Positions 1 to 7,931 of a DNA stretch of 26,516 nucleotides are shown here, in pieces; position 1 is the first letter of the stretch; each line of letters begins with the position of its first letter. The notes under the pieces were generated by a model, which saw only the letters and a list, made by a program, of their open reading frames with translations, searched no databases and was not told the DNA's origin. A program made the position numbers and the translations under genes. The stretch comes from DASTSN01 sp035549175 (GTDB lineage Bacteria > Bacteroidota > Bacteroidia > Chitinophagales > Chitinophagaceae): positions 1 through 26,516 of the forward strand of contig DASZRL010000120.1 in NCBI GenBank assembly GCA_035549175.1, read 5' to 3'.

Positions 1-104
1 GGCGCGGCGGAGCGCTCCGCCCGCTGGACCTGTACCGGCACGAACAGGTGCGGGAGCAGCTTCGCCGGGAACGCGGATCGGGTTCCCATGCCACCGGATT
101 ATGA
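1..104 (+). CDS. C-terminal tail of an upstream gene, possibly L-rhamnose isomerase
   Basis: An open frame enters from the left edge and stops at TGA 102-104. Its last residues read DLYRHEQVREQLRRERG and end in HATGL. An arginine-rich tail ending this way resembles, from memory, the C terminus of the Bacteroidota-type sugar isomerase acting on L-rhamnose, which would fit a gene directly upstream of a rhamnulokinase-like kinase and two rhamnosidases. Only 33 residues are visible, so the identity is an inference from position and a short tail. The next gene begins 38 bp downstream on the same strand, which suggests one transcript. Confidence 0.4.
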   Translation, partial: RGGALRPLDLYRHEQVREQLRRERGSGSHATGL

Positions 105-142
105 GAAGCCAACCCACGTCGCTGTAATACGCCAATTTGCCC

Positions 143-1519
143 ATGCCCCTGCCCGTTACTGCCATATTCGATATCGGTAAGACCAATAAGAAACTGCTGC
201 TGTTCGACAGCCGGTACCGGCTGGCAGATGCCCGGACCGTGCAGCTGGCCGAGACTACCGATGAAGACGGTTTTGCCTGCGAGGACCTGGCCGGACTGAC
301 CCGCTGGATGCGGGACTCGCTGCGGGAGGTGGCCCGTAACCCGGACCTGGAACTTTGCGGCCTGAATGTCTCGGCCTATGGGGCGAGCCTGGTTTACCTG
401 GATGGCTCCGGCGCCGTGATGGCTCCGCTGTATAATTACCTGAAACCCTACCCCGAAGCGCTGCAACAGCGTTTTTATGCGACCTACGGCAGCCCCGGGG
501 AGCTGGCCCTGCAGACCGCTTCACCCGCGCTGGGCAGCCTGAATGCCGGGCTGCAGCTCTACCGGTTCAAACAGGAGCAGCCGGCCCGCTTTGCGCAAAT
601 GGCCTGCGCAATGCATTTACCGCAGTACCTGGCCTGCCTGTTTACCGGGGAGCGCTGCTCCGACCTGACCAGCCTGGGATGCCATACGGCGCTCTGGGAT
701 TTCCGGCAAGGGCGCTATCATGACTGGGTGCTGCAGGAGGGCCTGGACAGCCGGCTGGCGCCGCTATGCCCGCCGGGTTCCCAGACCACCACGCTCATCG
801 AAGGAAGGCTGGTGGCGGCGGGTACGGGACTGCACGACAGTTCAGCCGCCCTGATCCCCTACCTGGTGGGGATGACGGAACCCTTCCTGCTGGTATCCAC
901 CGGGACCTGGTGCATCAGCCTGAACCCTTTTAACGAGGAACCCCTGACCCGGGAGGAACTGGAGCAGGACTGCCTCTGTTATCTCAGTTACACGGGAAAG
1001 CCCGTCAAGGCCGCCCGGTTGTTCGCCGGGCCGGTCCATGACCGCCAGGTGGCGGCGCTGGCTGCGCATTTTGACAAAAACCCGGACTATTTCCGGGGTG
1101 TGCGGTACAACCCGGCTCTGGCTGCCCGGCTGGCCACACGCCGGGATACCGGCCAAACCCCGGGGCTCTCTCCCCTGGAGATACCCTTCCGGCAGCCCCA
1201 TGACTTCAGCAGCTTTGAAGAAGGATACCATCAATTGATGCGGGATATTACCGGGTGCCAGGCGGCTTCCCTTCGGCTGGCGCTGGGCGCATCCGGAGTC
1301 CGCCACGTGTGCGTCGACGGCGGATTCAGCGGCAATGCGCTCTTTATGGAAATGCTGGCCGTCAGCCTCCCGGACCTGGAAGTGTATGCGGCCGAAGTAC
1401 CGCAGGCCTCGGCCCTGGGTGCGGCCCTGGCGGTCAGACTCCTGCCGGAGGCCGCGCCCCTGCCCGGGAACCTGGTTTCCCTGCGTCGTTATCCCGCCAT
1501 TAACCCGATGGAGACCTGA
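143..1519 (+). CDS. FGGY-family carbohydrate kinase, rhamnulokinase-like (RhaB type)
   Basis: A 458-residue FGGY sugar kinase that probably phosphorylates L-rhamnulose in the cytoplasm using ATP. The N terminus AIFDIGKTNKKLLLFD (residues about 7-22) is the phosphate-binding DxGxTxxK loop of the actin/hexokinase fold. STGTWCISL near residue 253 and VDGGFSGNALFMEML near residue 390 match the second-domain nucleotide-binding loops, and QASALGAALA follows near the C terminus. A TTG six bases upstream is in frame, but ATG at 143 puts the loop at the usual distance and is preferred. The neighbours (possible isomerase tail before, two alpha-L-rhamnosidases after) point to rhamnose; fuculose or another deoxy-ketose cannot be excluded from sequence alone. 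The rhamnosidase gene follows after 38 bp, so co-transcription is likely. Confidence 0.8.
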   Translation: MPLPVTAIFDIGKTNKKLLLFDSRYRLADARTVQLAETTDEDGFACEDLAGLTRWMRDSLREVARNPDLELCGLNVSAYGASLVYLDGSGAVMAPLYNYLKPYPEALQQRFYATYGSPGELALQTASPALGSLNAGLQLYRFKQEQPARFAQMACAMHLPQYLACLFTGERCSDLTSLGCHTALWDFRQGRYHDWVLQEGLDSRLAPLCPPGSQTTTLIEGRLVAAGTGLHDSSAALIPYLVGMTEPFLLVSTGTWCISLNPFNEEPLTREELEQDCLCYLSYTGKPVKAARLFAGPVHDRQVAALAAHFDKNPDYFRGVRYNPALAARLATRRDTGQTPGLSPLEIPFRQPHDFSSFEEGYHQLMRDITGCQAASLRLALGASGVRHVCVDGGFSGNALFMEMLAVSLPDLEVYAAEVPQASALGAALAVRLLPEAAPLPGNLVSLRRYPAINPMET

Positions 1520-1557
1520 CCCGGAACCCCTTTTGCAACCAATAACATATCAAGCGT

Positions 1558-3987
1558 ATGAAAAGTCATTTCCTGTTTCTCCCAATCGCCTTGCTGGTGG
1601 CAGGTGCGCTGGCGGGTCAGTCGCTCCCAGAGGAACTGAACCAGCAGCCCTGGAAAGCCCAGTGGATCACCGGCCCGGGGCCCGTTAATAATTGGTCCCC
1701 GTACGAAGATCCCGCCCTGAAGGAGTACGGGGTCTACAAGTTCAGGAAGTCCTTTACGCTGGCCCAGGCGCCGGCTCATTTTGTGGTCCACGTGTCCGGG
1801 GATAACCGCTACAAGCTCTATGTTAACGGCCAGCTCGCCTCGCTGGGTCCGGCCCGCGGAGATCTGTACTTCTGGAATTTCGAGACCGTCGATATAGCCC
1901 CCTACCTACATACCGGGTCCAATACCCTGGCAGCCCTGGTCTGGAATGATGGCCGGCTGAAGCCCGAAGCCCAGATCAGCTTCCTGTCCGCCTTTATCCT
2001 GCAGGGGGACAGGCCGGACCAGTACCTGGTAAACACCGACACCTCCTGGAAGTGCCTGCGGGACAGCAGTTACACCCCCCTGCGTCCCCACGTGCCGGGG
2101 TATTATGTAGCCGGACCGGGGGAGCTGATCCGTATGAAGGACCATGCCAGCGGCTGGAACCTGCCGGATTTTGATGACCAGGCCTGGGGCCGGCCCCGTC
2201 CGGTTGCCAGCGGCCTGACCAAGGATGCTGCCCGCGACTCCCGGGGCTGGATGCTGGTACCCTCGCCCCTGCCCCAGATGGAATGGCGGGTACAGCGCCT
2301 GGCCAGCCTGCGTAAAGCATCTGGCGTTAGTGTGGATCCCGCTTTTCCCGCCAGCCGGACCCAGGTGCTGGTTCCCGCGCACACCCGGGCCGAACTCCTG
2401 CTGGACCAGGGATACCTGACCAATGCCTATCCGACCCTGCTGTTCAGCGGCGGCAAGGACGCCGGACTGTCCCTGACCTACGCGGAGGCGCTGTACGAAG
2501 GCCGCCTGGACAGTGCATCGGGTCAATGGGTGGCAACCGGGCGCAAGGGACAGCGTAATGAGGTCGACGGCAAGGTGTTCATCGGCAAGCAGGACAGCCT
2601 GGTGGCTGATGGCCGGCCGCACCAGGAGTTCACCTCCCTGTGGTACCGTACCTACCGGTATATCCGGCTTCGCGTCCAGACCCGGGAAGAGCCCCTGGTG
2701 ATCGAGGATCTCTTCGGTACGTTTGCCGGCTATCCCTTCCAACTCAGGTCAAAATTCGAGCTGTCCGATTCCCTGCCTGCCAAAATCCTGGAGATCGGCT
2801 GGCGCACGGCCCGTCTCTGCGCGATGGAAACCTACATGGACTGCCCCTATTATGAGCAGCTTCAATATATCGGGGATGCCCGCATCCAGGCCTTGGTAAC
2901 GCTTTTCAATACCTCCGATGACCGGCTGGTCCGCAATGCGCTGACCCTGATGGATCATTCCCGCATCGCGGAAGGGATTACACTCAGCCGCTATCCCACC
3001 GACCTGCAACAGCAGATCCCGACCTTCTCGCTCTGGTGGATCGGCATGCTCCATGATTACTGGATGTACCGGCCGGATGCGGCCTTCATCCGGGACAAAC
3101 TGCCGGGTGAACGCCAGGTACTCAACTTTTTCCAGCATTACCAGGGGCCGGACGGTTCCCTGCAGGAGCTGCCCTACTGGATTTTTACGGACTGGGTGGA
3201 CCACCCGGGCTGGGAGGACGGGCAGGCACCTGTCAGCCGGGCCGGTTATTCCAGCGTACTGGACATTCAGCTGATGTGGACCTACCAGCTGGCCGCCGAA
3301 CTGGAAAGCCGGTTAGGGTTCCGTGATTATGCCAACCTCTACCGGCAGAAGGCCCTCCAGCTGAAGGCTACCATCCAGCGCCGCTACTGGGACGCCAAAC
3401 GCGGATTATACGCCGATACGGAAGACAAAACGCTGTTTTCCCAGCATGCCAATGCCCTGGCCATTCTGGGGGGCCTGGTGCAGGGCGAAGCCGCCCGCCG
3501 GCTTGGTGAGAAACTCCTGACCGACACCAGCCTGGCGCAGGCTTCCATTTATTTCAAGTACTACCTGCACCGGGCCCTGGTCCGGGCGGGGCTCGGTGAC
3601 CATTACCTGGACTGGCTGGGCAAGTGGCAGGAAGACATCCGCATGGGCCTGACCACCTGGGCGGAGATGTCGGATGTGAGCGGCAGCCGGTCCGACTGCC
3701 ACGCCTGGGGCAGCAGCCCGAATATCGAGTTCTACCGGACTGTACTGGGCATCGATTCGGATGCACCCGGATTCAGGCGGGTGCGGATTGAACCACACCT
3801 GGGAAAACTGAGCCAGGTCGCCGGATCCATTCCGCACCCGGAAGGCTCTATTTCTGTATCTTACCGGTACCAAAACAGTGCCTGGCAGGTGGAAATTGGT
3901 CTGCCGCCCCACACCGCGGGGACATTCTGGTGGAAAGGAAAGCCTTATCCGCTCCGTGCGGGAAGCAACCGGCTGCAGGTTCCCTGA
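1558..3987 (+). CDS. Secreted alpha-L-rhamnosidase-like glycoside hydrolase (GH78-type), variant active-site motif
   Basis: An 809-residue exported protein with a signal peptide (MKSHFLFLPIALLVAGALAG). Residues about 60-130 form a beta-sandwich module with DNRYKLYVNGQ, typical of GH78 N-terminal domains. The catalytic six-hairpin domain carries ETYMDCPYYEQLQYIGDAR at about residues 422-440, where canonical GH78 enzymes have DCPQRDERLGWTGD. The acidic residue and the closing GD are kept, one residue is missing, and the RDER core is replaced. Further on are FSQHANALAILGGL and TTWAEMSDVSGSRSDCHAWG (about 698-717), with a Glu where the GH78 general base lies, then a C-terminal beta domain. The expected role is release of terminal alpha-L-rhamnose outside the cytoplasm. 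The variant motif could mean a different linkage or aglycone. It sits between the kinase and a canonical rhamnosidase, 51 bp before the latter. Confidence 0.82.
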   Translation: MKSHFLFLPIALLVAGALAGQSLPEELNQQPWKAQWITGPGPVNNWSPYEDPALKEYGVYKFRKSFTLAQAPAHFVVHVSGDNRYKLYVNGQLASLGPARGDLYFWNFETVDIAPYLHTGSNTLAALVWNDGRLKPEAQISFLSAFILQGDRPDQYLVNTDTSWKCLRDSSYTPLRPHVPGYYVAGPGELIRMKDHASGWNLPDFDDQAWGRPRPVASGLTKDAARDSRGWMLVPSPLPQMEWRVQRLASLRKASGVSVDPAFPASRTQVLVPAHTRAELLLDQGYLTNAYPTLLFSGGKDAGLSLTYAEALYEGRLDSASGQWVATGRKGQRNEVDGKVFIGKQDSLVADGRPHQEFTSLWYRTYRYIRLRVQTREEPLVIEDLFGTFAGYPFQLRSKFELSDSLPAKILEIGWRTARLCAMETYMDCPYYEQLQYIGDARIQALVTLFNTSDDRLVRNALTLMDHSRIAEGITLSRYPTDLQQQIPTFSLWWIGMLHDYWMYRPDAAFIRDKLPGERQVLNFFQHYQGPDGSLQELPYWIFTDWVDHPGWEDGQAPVSRAGYSSVLDIQLMWTYQLAAELESRLGFRDYANLYRQKALQLKATIQRRYWDAKRGLYADTEDKTLFSQHANALAILGGLVQGEAARRLGEKLLTDTSLAQASIYFKYYLHRALVRAGLGDHYLDWLGKWQEDIRMGLTTWAEMSDVSGSRSDCHAWGSSPNIEFYRTVLGIDSDAPGFRRVRIEPHLGKLSQVAGSIPHPEGSISVSYRYQNSAWQVEIGLPPHTAGTFWWKGKPYPLRAGSNRLQVP

Positions 3988-4038
3988 GCTAGTCGATACA
4001 TGCTAACTAATTACTTCTTATTTAAAAATAACGACCAT

Positions 4039-6744
4039 ATGATCAGAAGAATCCTGCTTGTTCCCATGGCCCTGCTGGCCCTCCAGCTGGCATCCGCCCA
4101 GCTTCGCGTGACCCGGCTGCTGGTGGAAAACCTGTCCAATCCCCTGGGCGTGGATGCTCCCCGCCCCCGCTTCAGCTGGCAGCTGGAGAGCGACCGGCGC
4201 AACAGCCGGCAGACCGCCTATGCGATCCGGGTAACTCAGGGTGGACGAACCGTGTGGAGCAGCGGAAAAATCATATCTGATCAATCCGTCCTGGTGCCAT
4301 ACGGAGGTACGGCCCTGATCTCCGGCAGCCGCTACACCTGGCAGGTTCGGGTCTGGGATAACGGGGGTCGGCCTTCTGCCTGGAGCTCGCCGGCCTACTG
4401 GCAAACCGGGTTCTTTTCCACCCAGGACTGGAAGGCCCGTTGGATCGAATCGGACCTGACCGCGGATTCCGTCAATGCCCCGCCGATCCTTTTCCGCAAG
4501 GAGTTTACCGCGGGCCGCAAGGTCCGTTCGGCCATGGTCTACATCAGTTCGCGGGGCATGTATGAGGCGGAGCTGAACGGTAAGCGGATCGGCGATGCCT
4601 ACCTGACCCCGGGCTGGACCAGCTACAAAAGCCGCCTGCAGTACCAGGTCTATGACGTGACGTCCCTGGTGCGCAGCGGTGCCAATGCCATCGGGGTTAC
4701 CGTCGGCAGCGGGTGGTTCCGCACCCCCCTGGGATGGGTGGCTAACCATGAACTGTACGGCCGAAAAGTCGGCCTGCTGTTCCAACTGGAAATTGAGTAT
4801 GTCGACGGCAGCCATGCCCGCATGGTCTCGGACGGATCCTGGAAATCTTCCGACGGACCGATCCGCAGTTCGGAAATATATAACGGCGAGGACTACGACG
4901 CCCGCCTGGAAAAGACGGGATGGAGTGAGCCTGGCTATCCTGACCAGTCCTGGAAAGGGGTACAGGTCCGGGATTATCCCCTGGATAACCTGCTGGCCAC
5001 CTATAATGAACCGATCCGCCAGCACGAGACGTTCCGCCCCGTCCGGGTGCTTACAACGCCCAAAGGGGAGAAAGTCCTTGACTTCGGCCAGAACCTCGTG
5101 GGCTGGGTGGTTATGAAGGCCGCGGGCCAGGCAGGAACCCGTATTGTCATCAGCCATGCCGAGGTGCTGGACAAGGACGGGAATTTCTATACCGATAACC
5201 TGCGCGCCGCCCGCGCCCAGGATACCTACATCCTGCGCGGCAGCGAGGAAACGCTCGCCCCGCATTTTACGTTCCATGGGTTCCGGTACATCCGGGTGGA
5301 AGGTTTTCCCGGTGAGCTGAAACCGGAAGACTTCACCGCCGTGGCGCTGTATTCCGATATGGGGTTCACGGGCAGTTTCCAGTGTTCCGATCCCCTGCTT
5401 AACCAGTTGCAGCATAATATCCAATGGGGCCAACGGGGCAACTTCCTGGATGTCCCGACGGACTGCCCGCAGCGTGACGAGCGCCTGGGCTGGACCGGGG
5501 ACGCCCAGGCCTTCTCGCGCACGGCCATGTTCAATATGCACGTACATAATTTCTTTATGAAATGGCTGAAAGACGTGGCGACCGACCAGTCCCCGGACGG
5601 ACGGGTTCCCTTCGTGGTGCCCAACGTGCTGGGTCCCATGGCGGGTGGCTCAGCCGGCTGGGCCGATGTGGCCACCATTGTACCCTGGAATGTCTACCTG
5701 GCTTACGGGGATACCCAGGTACTGCGCAACCAGTACGCGAGCATGAAGGCCTGGGTCGGATTCATGCAACAGCACAGCCGCAATTACCTGTGGAATACGG
5801 GATTTCATTTCGGGGACTGGCTGTTCTACCGTCCGGCGGACGACAACGACGGGCGCTCCGCTGTGACAGACAAATACCTGATCGCCCAGTGCTTTTTTGC
5901 CCATTCCACGCAGTTGCTGATTGATGCGGCCCGCGTGCTGGGCAACCGGGAAGATGAAGCCAACTACTCCGCGCTGCTGCGCCATATCAAGGAAGCCTTT
6001 GTGCAGGAATACATGACGCCCAGCGGACGCCTGGTCTCCGGCACGCAGACCGCCTATGTACTGGCGCTGAACTTTGATATGTTGCCCGAGGCCCTCCGGC
6101 CCCAGGCGGCCCGGCGCCTGGTCGACAATATCCGCGATTATGACAATCACCTGACCACGGGGTTCCTGGGCACGCCCTACCTGTGCCACGTACTCAGCCG
6201 CTTCGGATATGATTCGGTGGCCTACACCCTGCTGCTGCAGAAAACCTACCCGTCCTGGCTGTATCCGGTCAGCATGGGGGCTACCACAATCTGGGAGCGC
6301 TGGGACGGCCAGCGACCGGACGGGAGTTTCCAGACACCCGGCATGAACTCCTTTAACCACTATGCCTACGGTGCGATCGGGGACTGGATGTACCGCCAGA
6401 TGGTGGGCCTGGATACCTATGAGGACGGGCCCGGTTACCGGCATATCCGCATCCAGCCCCACCCGGGAGGCGGACTGGATTCTGCGCGGGCAACCCTCCA
6501 GACCTATTACGGGCCTGTCCAGGCCGGATGGAAACAGGATGGCAGGCGGTTCCTGCTGGACGTGGAGGTGCCCGTCAACACGACCGCCACAGTCTTTATC
6601 CCGGCCGTCGACGCCTCCGGTATCACCGAAGGGGGTAAGCCCCTGGGCGCGGATGCTTCCATCAAACTGGAAGGTTCCGGGGGAGGCTATGTATCGGTTA
6701 CCGTGGGTTCCGGGCAATACCATTTCAGCGCGGTTCGGCCATAA
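4039..6744 (+). CDS. Secreted alpha-L-rhamnosidase, canonical GH78
   Basis: A 901-residue exported GH78 enzyme hydrolysing terminal non-reducing alpha-L-rhamnose. ATG 4039 is chosen because it directly precedes a good signal peptide (MIRRILLVPMALLALQLASA); an in-frame ATG at 4000 would add 13 unlikely residues. The order fits the Pfam arrangement: an Ig-like N-terminal domain (VTRLLVENLSNPLGVDAPRPRFSW), the N-domain with GMYEAELNGKRIGDAYLTPGWT, the concanavalin-like domain, then the six-hairpin catalytic domain with DVPTDCPQRDERLGWTGD (about 471-488) and TTIWERWDG (about 749), which hold the general acid and the general base regions. MNSFNHYAYGAIGDWMY follows, then the C-terminal beta domain. 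It is the last gene of the rhamnose unit and is followed by a GC-rich hairpin. Family assignment is firm; the natural substrate is unknown. Confidence 0.93.
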   Translation: MIRRILLVPMALLALQLASAQLRVTRLLVENLSNPLGVDAPRPRFSWQLESDRRNSRQTAYAIRVTQGGRTVWSSGKIISDQSVLVPYGGTALISGSRYTWQVRVWDNGGRPSAWSSPAYWQTGFFSTQDWKARWIESDLTADSVNAPPILFRKEFTAGRKVRSAMVYISSRGMYEAELNGKRIGDAYLTPGWTSYKSRLQYQVYDVTSLVRSGANAIGVTVGSGWFRTPLGWVANHELYGRKVGLLFQLEIEYVDGSHARMVSDGSWKSSDGPIRSSEIYNGEDYDARLEKTGWSEPGYPDQSWKGVQVRDYPLDNLLATYNEPIRQHETFRPVRVLTTPKGEKVLDFGQNLVGWVVMKAAGQAGTRIVISHAEVLDKDGNFYTDNLRAARAQDTYILRGSEETLAPHFTFHGFRYIRVEGFPGELKPEDFTAVALYSDMGFTGSFQCSDPLLNQLQHNIQWGQRGNFLDVPTDCPQRDERLGWTGDAQAFSRTAMFNMHVHNFFMKWLKDVATDQSPDGRVPFVVPNVLGPMAGGSAGWADVATIVPWNVYLAYGDTQVLRNQYASMKAWVGFMQQHSRNYLWNTGFHFGDWLFYRPADDNDGRSAVTDKYLIAQCFFAHSTQLLIDAARVLGNREDEANYSALLRHIKEAFVQEYMTPSGRLVSGTQTAYVLALNFDMLPEALRPQAARRLVDNIRDYDNHLTTGFLGTPYLCHVLSRFGYDSVAYTLLLQKTYPSWLYPVSMGATTIWERWDGQRPDGSFQTPGMNSFNHYAYGAIGDWMYRQMVGLDTYEDGPGYRHIRIQPHPGGGLDSARATLQTYYGPVQAGWKQDGRRFLLDVEVPVNTTATVFIPAVDASGITEGGKPLGADASIKLEGSGGGYVSVTVGSGQYHFSAVRP

Positions 6745-7068
6745 CGACGAATTTTCCAGTCACGCAGTGACGGGCCCCCGGTGGACCATACCGCAGGGGC
6801 CCCGTCACTTACCAGTATACCAAACGGAACGTGGTGAGTCGTTACGTTCCGCTGACCGCTGGGAAAGGATGGCTTGCCGGGACTGTACCGTATTTCCGCC
6901 GGCAGCTTTGTCCGCTTCCGCCTTGGGGCCTGGTAACCAGCCCGGACCGGACCGAGCGGCTGACCCGGACAGTTGGTTTTACCCGTTGCCGGATTATTCG
7001 GAAATTTACCAGCCGGAACCAGCTCCTGACCAGGCTGCGTTCGTCCGTTCACAATAAGCACAGACTGT
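6745..7068 (+). other. Intergenic region between the rhamnose unit and the copper island
   Basis: A 324-bp GC-rich gap with no convincing ORF. It contains the long hairpin listed separately near its left end. I see no clear TAnnTTTG promoter box in it, although the copper regulator starts immediately to its right and must be expressed from here or by read-through. Confidence 0.5.
6767..6808 (+). terminator. GC-rich hairpin after the second rhamnosidase
   Basis: The left arm GTGACGGGCCCC (6767-6778) pairs with GGGGCCCCGTCAC (6796-6808) with a single bulged C, giving about 12 base pairs around a 17-nt loop, 22 bp after the rhamnosidase stop. The tail is TTACCAG and not a T-run, so this is a weak intrinsic terminator or an RNA-stabilising 3' end. 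A competing small hairpin (GTCAC 6759-6763 with GTGAC 6767-6771) uses the same left arm. Confidence 0.45.
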
Positions 7069-7638
7069 ATGTCTACCCGTCTTGTCATCAAGAACATGGT
7101 TTGTCCCCGCTGCATCATGAGCGTGGAGGACATCCTGCGCCGCCACGGATGGCAACCCAGTTCGGTCCGCCTGGGTGAAGTGGAGCTTCCCGGAAAACCC
7201 GGTAAAAGGCAGTTGCAGGAGCTGGCCGCCGACCTGGAGAAGGTGGGTTTCGAGCTGCTGGATGACCAGCGCATGCAACTGATTGAGCAGATCAAGGTGC
7301 TGCTGATTAACAAAGTCCAGCAGGGAGATATCGGGGAGCATTTCAGTGTGGTAAAATACCTGTCCGACCACCTTTACCGGGATTATTCCTCGCTGAGCAA
7401 GCTGTTTTCGGAAGTGGAAGGCATCACCATTGAAAAATATTTCATCAACCTGAAGATCGAAAAGGTCAAGGAACTGATCATGTATGACCAGATGAGCCTG
7501 ACCGGCATTGCCGCCAGCCTGGGCTACAGCAGTGTAGCCCACCTGTCCGCCCAGTTCAAAAAAGTGACGGGCCTGACGCCCAGTCATTTCAAAAAGCCGG
7601 GACAGCGGATCCGTTCGGGGCTCGACAACCTGAAGTGA
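7069..7638 (+). CDS. AraC-family regulator with N-terminal HMA-like metal-binding domain
   Basis: A 189-residue fusion. Residues 1-65 form a ferredoxin-like HMA domain with the pair C12/C15 (IKNMVCPRCIMSVE), the usual Cu(I)/Ag(I) ligand arrangement. Residues about 120-180 are an AraC/XylS double helix-turn-helix, with IEKYFINLKIEKVKELI, SLTGIAASLGYSSVAHLS and FKKVTGLTPSHFKK. There is no sugar-binding cupin. The domain order suggests a one-component cytoplasmic sensor that binds copper through CxxC and activates the adjacent detoxification genes. This is inferred from architecture and from its place as first gene of the copper island. Similar fusions are, to my knowledge, common in Bacteroidota. 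The start is supported by the ATG immediately before STRLVIKNM and an A-rich leader. A 293-bp gap separates it from the ATPase gene. Confidence 0.88.
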   Translation: MSTRLVIKNMVCPRCIMSVEDILRRHGWQPSSVRLGEVELPGKPGKRQLQELAADLEKVGFELLDDQRMQLIEQIKVLLINKVQQGDIGEHFSVVKYLSDHLYRDYSSLSKLFSEVEGITIEKYFINLKIEKVKELIMYDQMSLTGIAASLGYSSVAHLSAQFKKVTGLTPSHFKKPGQRIRSGLDNLK

Positions 7639-7706
7639 TCCAGGTAGCCGTTTTGGCGATGCGGGTCCCGGAGCGATGCGGCTGTCTAGGGCCTGTTCAT
7701 TATGAT

Positions 7707-7758
7707 GGTTACCCCGGGGCGAGATTATGGCGTGTATCGCCCACGCAGCGGGGGAACC
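7707..7758 (+). promoter_or_regulatory. Nested inverted repeat upstream of the copper ATPase
   Basis: The outer arms GGTTACCCCG (7707-7716) and CGGGGGAACC (7749-7758) pair with one mismatch. The inner arms GGGCGA (7717-7722) and TCGCCC (7737-7742) pair perfectly, leaving a 14-nt loop and a 6-nt bulge. There is no following T-run. It could be an mRNA hairpin closing the sensor transcript, a leader structure, or a DNA site for the AraC-type sensor; the sequence does not decide. Confidence 0.35.
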
Positions 7759-7903
7759 TGGAAACGGTCCCCTGACCGGCAACCGGATCCTTAGCGCAGG
7801 GGAAAAAGAAGGTATGCTAATTGCGGTCCTTGCTACCCTGCCATCCCCCAGGATCCTGTAATATCCTTCCACCATTTTATAACGGGTCCTTGGCTTCCGG
7901 GGC

Positions 7904-7911
7904 TAGCTTTG
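7904..7911 (+). promoter_or_regulatory. Candidate Bacteroidota -7 box for the copper ATPase gene
   Basis: TAGCTTTG matches the Bacteroidota -7 consensus TAnnTTTG and lies 20 bp before ATG 7932. No good TTTG -33 box is visible at the usual spacing (nearest T-rich run is TTTTA at 7875-7879), as expected if an activator is needed. Its position supports the start at 7932 over 7821. Confidence 0.35.
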
Positions 7912-7931
7912 CCGCGTTAATACCACGGAAT

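Larger units (their letters stand above)
7639..7931 (+). other. Intergenic leader between the sensor gene and the copper ATPase gene
   Basis: A 293-bp stretch with no credible gene. An in-frame extension of the ATPase ORF back to 7821 exists but encodes a non-homologous leader. It contains a nested inverted repeat (7707-7758) and a TAnnTTTG-like box (7904-7911), both listed separately, so it is the best candidate for the control region of the copper genes. Confidence 0.5.

Noticed and set aside
4018..5547. 509-residue open frame on the minus strand inside the second rhamnosidase
   Set aside because: Antisense shadow; the + strand encodes a complete canonical GH78 enzyme.
7821..7931. N-terminal extension of the copper ATPase to ATG 7821
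   Set aside because: The 37 extra residues resemble no HMA or signal sequence, and a -7 box lies within the interval.
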